From the NCBI RefSeq assembly GCF_037101375.1, contig NZ_AP029019.1, positions 2,418,001 through 2,482,000 of the forward strand: a stretch of 64,000 nucleotides of DNA. The letters run 5' to 3'. The stretch is from Acidovorax sp. DW039 (GTDB taxonomy: Bacteria; Pseudomonadota; Gammaproteobacteria; Burkholderiales; Burkholderiaceae_C). The position numbers were made by a program, and so were the translations under genes. Below, piece after piece: positions 62,678 through 64,000 of this stretch (the stretch's first letter is position 1; each line of letters begins with the position of its first letter). The notes under the pieces are model-generated. The model ran no database searches and was not told the origin of the DNA. It worked only from the letters and a program-made list of their open reading frames with translations.

Positions 62678-62847
62678 AGTCCCTCCTTTTTGTTGTTGTA
62701 GTAAGGGCATTGAATGCCATTTTTATGACGGTTTGGTGACTGTCATAAATGTCTTTGGCTTCCGGCAAAACAATGGGTGATGCTCCCCGTCAGAAGAGCA
62801 TCTTGCGCCGCCGCCCCTTGCATCGGCGCTTGCACCCTGGCTGGAGT

Positions 62848-64000
62848 TCAGCGGCGTTTGCCGCTTCCTCCAAAAATACTGCCGAGCACGCCCCGAAGAA
62901 TTTCTTTGCCCAGCGTGGTTCCCATCGTGCGCACAGCAGACTTGGCCATCGTTTGGGCCAGCCCATCACGGCGTCCACCTCGTGGGCCTGTGGAGCCAAA
63001 AAGCACGTCGTTCAAGCCGCCAAGCAGCCCGCCGCCACCGCTGGCTGCAGCGGGGCTGCCACCCTTGCCGTTACTGCCAGCGGTGGTGGTGGCCGCAGTG
63101 TCCGTGCGACCTTTGAGGATTTCATAAGCAGACTCGCGGTCTACCGCTTTCTCATACACACCAGCCACCAGTGACTGCGCCATCAGCGCCTGGCGTTGCT
63201 GCGGAGTGATGGGGCCCAGCTGGCTGGCAGGAGGCAGCACAAAAACGCGCTCAGTCTCGCAGGGGCGGCCCTTGGCGTCCAGAAAGCTGACGAGTGCTTC
63301 ACCCACCGCCAACTCGGTAATGGCAGTTTCAATGTCCAGACCCGGCTTTTGCCGCATAGTGGTGGCCGTGGCCTTCACGGCCTTTTGGTCGCGCGGGGTG
63401 AAGGCGCGCAGCGCATGTTGCACACGGTTGCCCAGCTGGGCCAGCACGCTGTCGGGGATGTCGAGCGGGTTCTGCGTAACGAAATACACGCCCACGCCCT
63501 TGGAGCGCACCAGGCGCACTACCAGCTCAATCCGCTCGATCAGCACCTTGGGTGCCTCGTTGAACAGCAGATGGGCCTCATCAAAGAAAAAGACGAGCTT
63601 GGGCTGCTCTGGGTCACCAATTTCAGGCAGCTGCTCGAAAAGCTCGGACAGCATCCACAGCAAAAAGGTGGCGTACAGCCGTGGCGAGTTCATGAGCTTG
63701 TCTGCTGCCAGGATGTTGATGACGCCATGGCCATCTACGGTCTGCATGAAGTCCTGGATGTTGAGCATGGGCTCGCCGAAGAACTTGTCGCCACCTTGCT
63801 GCTCAATTTGCAGCAGCCCGCGCTGAATGGCACCTACGCTGGCCGAGCTGATGTTGCCGTATTCGGTAGTGAACTCCTTGGCGTTGTCGCCCACGTACTG
63901 CAGCATGGCCCGCAGGTCTTTGAGATCCAGCAACAGCAGGCCGTTGTCGTCGGCAATCTTGAACACCAGGTTGAGCACGCCCAGTTGGGTTTCGTTCAGG
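62848..64000 (-). CDS. yjgR: HerA/YjgR-type ATPase (DUF853), C-terminal part (5' end outside window)
   Basis: The frame is open to the window edge ([18 protein letters not shown]), so the N-terminus with Walker A is missing. 383 residues are visible. Walker [21 protein letters not shown], arginine-finger region [50 protein letters not shown], and a Gly-rich C-terminus ([21 protein letters not shown]) ending GKRR. HerA-like translocase family; cellular role not established. Confidence 0.9.
   Translation of the reverse strand, partial: LNETQLGVLNLVFKIADDNGLLLLDLKDLRAMLQYVGDNAKEFTTEYGNISSASVGAIQRGLLQIEQQGGDKFFGEPMLNIQDFMQTVDGHGVINILAADKLMNSPRLYATFLLWMLSELFEQLPEIGDPEQPKLVFFFDEAHLLFNEAPKVLIERIELVVRLVRSKGVGVYFVTQNPLDIPDSVLAQLGNRVQHALRAFTPRDQKAVKATATTMRQKPGLDIETAITELAVGEALVSFLDAKGRPCETERVFVLPPASQLGPITPQQRQALMAQSLVAGVYEKAVDRESAYEILKGRTDTAATTTAGSNGKGGSPAAASGGGGLLGGLNDVLFGSTGPRGGRRDGLAQTMAKSAVRTMGTTLGKEILRGVLGSIFGGSGKRR

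Overview
The window reads as ordinary chromosome of a GC-rich betaproteobacterium of the Comamonadaceae (Acidovorax-like). The reasons are the protein similarity I recognise, the gene order iscR-iscS-iscU-iscA-hscB-hscA-fdx-dnaQ, tripartite-tricarboxylate (Bug) binding proteins, and many copies of a short palindromic repeat (GCTAT...TAGCTGCTTGCGCTT...AAGCGCTAGAGGCC) that I associate with this family. No prophage, integrase, transposase or CRISPR array is visible.

Layout. 1-4.2 kb: end of a dicarboxylate-type symporter and its DctB/DctD two-component system. 4.4-10.3 kb: MltB-like lytic transglycosylase, exonuclease I, a Cys/Met-type PLP enzyme and a Ser/Thr kinase with a C-terminal cyclic-nucleotide-binding domain. 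10.4-11.4 kb: a small, less GC-rich patch with an Imm35/YrhB-like gene and an EF-Tu-domain-like gene. 11.3-13.9 kb: a Fur box followed by an orfX-like gene, Mn-type superoxide dismutase (TTG start) and a ZIP metal transporter. 14-19.3 kb (minus strand): SpmA/SpmB fusion, then the tightly packed run FAD oxidoreductase - gluQRS - trmB - diguanylate cyclase. 19.4-22.8 kb: LysR regulator divergent from pirin - flavodoxin - pirin. 22.8-27.2 kb (minus): trhO, then sulP - diguanylate cyclase - MinD/ParA ATPase. 27.3-34.1 kb: BON lipoprotein, MetC-like lyase, DUF2189 membrane protein, arylesterase divergent from a YbbA-type ATPase, rlmB and a Leu/Ile/Val-type binding protein. 34.2-36 kb (minus): a two-gene chromate-transporter pair and a protein made almost wholly of 13-residue repeats. 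36.2-42.5 kb: a LysR regulator divergent from D-serine dehydratase, Bug protein, amidase and D-amino-acid-oxidase-like genes. 42.5-50.4 kb: small YjfB-like protein, YigZ, YgiQ radical SAM protein, an unknown protein, a CoA-transferase, DodA-like dioxygenase and an aromatic aminotransferase. 50.5-59.4 kb: uvrB, the isc/hsc operon, dnaQ and two identical tRNA-Val(CAC) genes. 59.5-64 kb: acetylpolyamine-amidohydrolase-like protein, an enoyl-CoA isomerase/hydratase, a glycine-rich membrane protein and a truncated HerA/YjgR ATPase.

The most unusual signal is not a gene. A 110-111 bp element with imperfect terminal inverted repeats occurs three times (11948-12057, 30112-30222, 61741-61851). Each copy starts 0-1 nt after the stop codon of an unrelated gene, in the same orientation relative to that gene. 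A second, shorter palindromic repeat occurs about eleven times. Three of its copies lie in frame inside conserved genes (gluQRS, ygiQ, hscA) and one supplies the C-terminus of TrhO.

Functional groupings inferred from context are: iron limitation leading to Mn-SOD plus metal import; D-serine/D-amino-acid uptake and breakdown under a LysR regulator; Fe-S cluster assembly under IscR; and two diguanylate cyclases in operons with unrelated partners.
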